64,000 bases of DNA from Streptococcus minor DSM 17118 (GTDB lineage: Bacteria > Bacillota > Bacilli > Lactobacillales > Streptococcaceae): assembly GCF_000377005.1 (NCBI RefSeq), contig NZ_AQYB01000033.1, forward strand, positions 496,001-560,000. Direction: 5' to 3'. The notes below the pieces were generated by a model, which was not told where the DNA came from, ran no database searches, and saw nothing but the letters and a program-made list of their open reading frames with translations. A program made the translations under genes and the position numbers. Positions 60,533 to 64,000 of the stretch are shown here, in pieces (position 1 is the first letter of the stretch; each line of letters starts with the position of its first letter).

Positions 60533-62035
60533 TTAGAAGAATGTTGCAATGACCAAGATAGCAATAGAAGCAAGCAGAATGCCTACAATCAATTTACCTA
60601 CAAACTTGTACCAAGTACCAATCTCAACACGACCAAGTGCCAAAGCACCCATAACAATACCTGATGTTGGAGCTACCAAGTTCAAGAGACCAGACGCTGC
60701 TTGAAAGGCTGTGATAACCAAGCTAGCTGGTACGTTAACAAATTCGCCAAGAGGAGCCATGATACCCATAGATGCTCCAGCAAGTCCTGAGGTTGATGGG
60801 ATCAAGAAGGACATTGGCAAGTAGAAGAGATAGGTTAATACGATAAATACTTGAGAAGAGAGACCTTTCAATCCTTCTTCACCCATATGAAGAATGGTTG
60901 CTGTAATCATACCATCATTCATGATAACTTGAATACCACGCGCAATAGCACAAATCAACGCTACGCTAAAGATATCAGCTGCACCAAACATGAAGGATTT
61001 CACTAGACGCTCTTCGCTCATGCCATATACCAAGCCGATTACAATCGCTGCAATACCAAAGAGCATCGCACCTTCTGGGAAGTACCAAGTACCTAGTGCA
61101 GCAGTAGATGAACCAATAATATTTCCTACAACTGGAATACCCAAGATAGCTTCGTTAAACTGGGCGAATACTGTAATACCTAAGTCTTCCCATGGAATGA
61201 AACTACAAATCATGAGAACAAAGGTTAACACAAAGACCCAAAGGACACGTTTTTGTGCTGGTGACAATTCTGCTTTTACTTCCTGAGTTGCAGCTACATT
61301 AAAGTGCTCCATATCCGCTTCACGTTGTTTGTATACCAAGGATTTAGTTGGATCTTTTTTAACTTTTTCAGCATAGCTAGCGACATAGGCCATTCCCATT
61401 GCTAATATTACAACAAAGAAGACCAAGCGCCAAACCATACCATCTGCCACACTGACACCAGCCGCATCAGAAGCCACTACTGTCGCAAATGGGTTTACTG
61501 TTGAAGCCAAACATCCGATTTGAGAACCAAGCAAGATAATAGCTACACCAGTAATACTGTCATATCCCACTGCCATCATAACAGGTACAATGAGTGGGAA
61601 GAAAGCCATGGTTTCCTCACCCATACCATAGGTAGAACCACCTAGGGCAAAGAGGAACATGAGGACATAAATCAACCATTTTTCACGACCCTTGAATCTT
61701 TTTACGATAGAAGCAATTCCTACATCAAGTGCACCTGTTTCATTTACAACGCCCAAGAAGGCACCAACCATGATGATAAAGAATGCCACACTAATCGCTG
61801 CATCTGTCGCACCATGACCTAGCATCGCACGGACTGGCGCCATAAAGACATCGTAGATACCTTGTGGGTTTTGTGATACTTTTTCATAAGTACCAGCTAT
61901 TAAATTCCCAGCATCATCAACTTGGTATTGTCCAGCTGGGATAACCCATGTCATCACTGCCATAAAGGCAATAATAAGCATCAATATAGTATAAGACGAA
62001 GGCAATTTAAAGCCTTTTTTTGTTTTTTGGTCCAT
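60533..62035 (-). CDS. arcD: Arginine/ornithine antiporter, YfcC family
   Basis: A 500-residue membrane protein with about twelve to thirteen helices, YfcC/DcuC-like. Markers are ILMLIIAFMAVMTWVIPAGQYQVDDAGN, GGSTYGMGEETMAFFPLIVPVM, SQIGCLASTVNPFATVVASDAAG and FLIPSTSGLAGASMGIMAPL. In pneumococci the same-position gene exchanges arginine for ornithine, and that is the likely role here. It lies between arcC and the peptidase genes; AGGAGGT at the ATG. Confidence 0.9.
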   Translation of the reverse strand: MDQKTKKGFKLPSSYTILMLIIAFMAVMTWVIPAGQYQVDDAGNLIAGTYEKVSQNPQGIYDVFMAPVRAMLGHGATDAAISVAFFIIMVGAFLGVVNETGALDVGIASIVKRFKGREKWLIYVLMFLFALGGSTYGMGEETMAFFPLIVPVMMAVGYDSITGVAIILLGSQIGCLASTVNPFATVVASDAAGVSVADGMVWRLVFFVVILAMGMAYVASYAEKVKKDPTKSLVYKQREADMEHFNVAATQEVKAELSPAQKRVLWVFVLTFVLMICSFIPWEDLGITVFAQFNEAILGIPVVGNIIGSSTAALGTWYFPEGAMLFGIAAIVIGLVYGMSEERLVKSFMFGAADIFSVALICAIARGIQVIMNDGMITATILHMGEEGLKGLSSQVFIVLTYLFYLPMSFLIPSTSGLAGASMGIMAPLGEFVNVPASLVITAFQAASGLLNLVAPTSGIVMGALALGRVEIGTWYKFVGKLIVGILLASIAILVIATFF

Positions 62036-62125
62036 AATAAAACCTCCTAAATGTATTGTTGTTTCTATTTCCTACCACAGAAACAAACTTTTCTCCGAAA
62101 ATAAATAATAGTGAAGCGAAAGCTC

Positions 62126-63073
62126 TTACTCTTTTACAATAATTGTTCCGCTATTGGATTCAATCAAGGCACCCAAATTTTCAAGCGATGTAATAACTGC
62201 CTGTGAGTCTGACTTGTGGTTGACAAAGGCCATCGCAGCCTCAACTTTTGGTAACATAGAGCCTGGAGCAAATTGATTCTGCTGAATATAGTCTTTCAAT
62301 TCAGACACTGTGACGGTTTCCAACTTCTGTTGATTTGGCTTATTATAATTGATGTAAACATAGTCTACACCTGTCAAGACGATAAAGAGATCAGCATCCA
62401 CCAACTCAGCTAGAGTTTGAGAAGCGAAATCTTTGTCGATCACAGCTTCCACACCTGTCAAGGTACCATCTGCTTCTTGGAAAACAGGGATACCACCGCC
62501 TCCAGCCGCTACTACGATAGTACCGGAATGAAGAAGATTGCGGATAGTACCTATTTCCTTGATACCAATTGGTTTTGGAGAAGCAACTACCTTACGCCAG
62601 CCACGGCCAGCATCTTCTTTAAAGGTCGCTCCTGTTTTTTCACTTTCAATCTTAGCTTCTTCTTCTGTATAAAATGGACCGATTGGCTTGCTGAGGTTTT
62701 CAAAGGCTGCATCGTCCTTATCCACGATAACTTGAGTTACGAGAGAAGCGACTTCCTTATCAATTCCCTCTTTTACCAATTCATTTTCGAGAGCATTTTT
62801 CAACCAGAAGCCGATAGAGCCTTCTGTCATAGCTACGAGTGAGTCCAATGGAAAGGCTGGATTTTTTTCAGAATCCGCAGCCAAATTTTGCAAGAGCAAG
62901 TTACCAACCTGTGGACCATTACCATGGGTGATAATCAAATCATCTCCATTTTTAATCAGTTTGACCAGATGCTTGGCTGTTTCTACCAAGGCTGCCTTTT
63001 GGGCTTTTGCGGATGGATCCGAGGAGAGGATGGCATTGCCACCCAAAGCTACTACAATTTTACGATTGGACAT
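62126..63073 (-). CDS. arcC: Carbamate kinase
   Basis: Last step of the arginine deiminase pathway: carbamoyl phosphate + ADP gives ATP, CO2 and ammonia. The 315-residue enzyme has [44 protein letters not shown], [25 protein letters not shown] and AVIDKDFAS, in the family order. A hairpin lies between arcB and arcC. AGGAAGT at the ATG. Confidence 0.97.
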   Translation of the reverse strand: MSNRKIVVALGGNAILSSDPSAKAQKAALVETAKHLVKLIKNGDDLIITHGNGPQVGNLLLQNLAADSEKNPAFPLDSLVAMTEGSIGFWLKNALENELVKEGIDKEVASLVTQVIVDKDDAAFENLSKPIGPFYTEEEAKIESEKTGATFKEDAGRGWRKVVASPKPIGIKEIGTIRNLLHSGTIVVAAGGGGIPVFQEADGTLTGVEAVIDKDFASQTLAELVDADLFIVLTGVDYVYINYNKPNQQKLETVTVSELKDYIQQNQFAPGSMLPKVEAAMAFVNHKSDSQAVITSLENLGALIESNSGTIIVKE

Positions 63074-63129
63074 ACTTCCTACCTTCTTTTTCTATCTTTT
63101 TTTCTCATTCTATCTTTACTCAAAAAATG

Positions 63130-63161
63130 GAGGGCCGGCCAAGTGTTTTGGCTCAGCCCTC
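63130..63161 (-). terminator. Strong hairpin between arcB and arcC
   Basis: GAGGGC / GCCCTC ends with an inner GGC-C/GCC pairing and a T-run (ATTTTTTG) behind it on the minus strand. It looks like a partial terminator or mRNA processing site that lowers arcC relative to arcB. Confidence 0.7.
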
Positions 63162-63219
63162 ACAAACTTATAAAAGGAGCGAATATCGAACTCAAAGAAA
63201 TAGTATCTTTTCAAAGAGT

Positions 63220-64000
63220 TTAAACTTTTGGAATAAAGAGATTGCCTAATGTCGCTGCCATGACAGCTTTGATGGTGTGCATGCGGTTTTCAGCTTGGTC
63301 AAAGTGACGAGCATACTTACTGCGGAATACTTCGTCTGTTACTTCCATTTCTTCAACACCAAATTTTTCTGCAACATCTTTACCATAAACTGTATTGGTA
63401 TCATGGAAGGCAGGCAAGCAGTGAAGGAAAATCAAGTTGTCATTTCCAGCTTTCTTAACCAAATCCATATTGACTTGGAATGGTGTCAGCATTTTCACAC
63501 GTTCTTCAAATTTATCTTCTTCTCCCATCGATACCCAAACGTCTGTGTAAAGTACATCTGCGCCTTTCACAGCTTCATCAGCATTGTCAGTGATGAGGAC
63601 ATGAGCACCTGATTCTTTAGCATAGCCTTCAGCCAAAGCTACAATATCATCTGCTGGGAAGAGTTCTTTTGGTGAGAAGATATGAACATTGACACCCAAG
63701 ATTGCACCTGTAACTAAGAGTGAGTTGGCTACGTTATTGCGACCATCACCACAGTAGACAAGAGTTAATCCTTCTAACTTACCAAAGTTTTCCTTGACAG
63801 TCAGATAGTCTGCTAGCATTTGAGTTGGATGCCATTCATCAGTCAAGCCATTCCACACAGGTACACCTGAATGTTCTGCCAATTCTTCTACCATGCGTTG
63901 GCTAAAACCACGAAACTCAATTCCATCAAACATGCGACCCAACACTTTTGCAGTATCTTCGGTAGATTCTTTCTTACCAAGCTGAATATCGTTAGCTCCA
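63220..64000 (-). CDS. arcB: Ornithine carbamoyltransferase, 3' part (start outside window)
   Basis: Catabolic ornithine transcarbamylase of the arginine deiminase pathway: citrulline + phosphate gives ornithine and carbamoyl phosphate. The visible 260 codons are open to the window edge and include [24 protein letters not shown], ... [18 protein letters not shown] (carbamoyl/ornithine loop), [16 protein letters not shown], and the signature [10 protein letters not shown]. The C-terminus is LGNLFIPKV. Anabolic argF cannot be distinguished from the part seen; the following arcC and arcD make the catabolic role likely. arcA should lie just upstream. Confidence 0.96.
   Translation of the reverse strand, partial: GANDIQLGKKESTEDTAKVLGRMFDGIEFRGFSQRMVEELAEHSGVPVWNGLTDEWHPTQMLADYLTVKENFGKLEGLTLVYCGDGRNNVANSLLVTGAILGVNVHIFSPKELFPADDIVALAEGYAKESGAHVLITDNADEAVKGADVLYTDVWVSMGEEDKFEERVKMLTPFQVNMDLVKKAGNDNLIFLHCLPAFHDTNTVYGKDVAEKFGVEEMEVTDEVFRSKYARHFDQAENRMHTIKAVMAATLGNLFIPKV

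Noticed and set aside
62417..62842. 141-codon plus-strand frame
   Set aside because: Antisense shadow of arcC.
1..64000. CRISPR arrays, rRNA/tRNA genes, IS elements, prophage, BOX/RUP repeats
   Set aside because: No repeated spacer pattern, tRNA cloverleaf, transposase or phage protein was found by reading; small divergent repeats could still have been missed.

Overview
The window comes from a low-GC Gram-positive coccus, almost certainly a Streptococcus of the mitis group (S. mitis/oralis/infantis-like). The protein sequences resemble pneumococcal ones closely, and several neighbourhoods match the pneumococcal order as I recall it: upp-clpP-ylbG-livJHMGF-CBS protein, tmk-holB-yabA-rsmI, nagB-queA, prsA-O-methyltransferase and pepF-coiA. 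The blocks are joined in a different overall order, so this is a relative rather than S. pneumoniae itself. This assignment rests on reading alone, with no database search. I see no rRNA, tRNA, CRISPR array, prophage or intact IS element.

Layout. 1-8.2 kb: 5' part of alaS, an alanine T-box ahead of a LURP-one-like gene, prsA, an O-methyltransferase, the niacin pair niaR/niaX, pepF and the competence gene coiA. 8.2-12.9 kb: metG, a TetR-controlled pair (membrane protein plus flavin-reductase-like protein) and a DUF1361 membrane protein. 13-16.8 kb: a five-gene module of small membrane protein, ABC ATPase, ABC permease, histidine kinase and response regulator. 16.8-20.4 kb: a large membrane-anchored protein of unknown function and a CPBP/ArsR/SdpI-like immunity-type cassette. 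20.5-28.6 kb: exoA, a cation efflux gene, an ArsC/Spx-like gene, ogt, the serine genes serC/serA, a MATE pump and cutC. 28.6-33 kb: rsmI, yabA, holB, tmk, a YitT protein and a CBS-ACT protein. 33.2-39.6 kb: the branched-chain amino acid transporter livJHMGF, ylbG, clpP and upp. 39.7-44.6 kb: an acetyltransferase, a DUF1722 protein, two transsulfuration enzymes and murE. 44.7-48.5 kb: a ferric siderophore transporter (fhuCDBG type). 48.5-51.8 kb: rsuA, nagB, a 57-residue membrane protein, queA and an ArgR-family regulator. 51.9-56.7 kb: a bacitracin-type (Bce-like) resistance module with two very small membrane proteins at its head. 56.9-64 kb: a GNAT gene and the 3' part of an arginine deiminase operon (arcB-arcC-arcD-peptidase-peptidase).

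Regulation is unusually readable. Near-consensus promoters overlap recognisable operators: a 34-bp palindrome at niaX (NiaR), paired TetR sites, paired ArsR sites, CodY boxes inside the livJ and serC promoters, a CtsR box at clpP, a NagR-type palindrome at nagB, a cre at the cation efflux gene, and a TTACA-N4-TGTAA box ahead of the Bce-like module. At five genes the -10 element ends 6-7 nt before the ATG and there is no useful Shine-Dalgarno, which predicts leaderless mRNAs.

Most of the window is ordinary streptococcal core genome. The points best worth following are the two unlisted small membrane ORFs (40 and 52 aa) in the Bce-like operon, the leaderless-promoter set, the twin-operator CPBP/ArsR/SdpI cassette, the T-box ahead of a LURP-one-like gene, and the secreted, membrane-anchored C69 peptidase at the end of the arginine deiminase operon. 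I did not find a clearly new kind of system.
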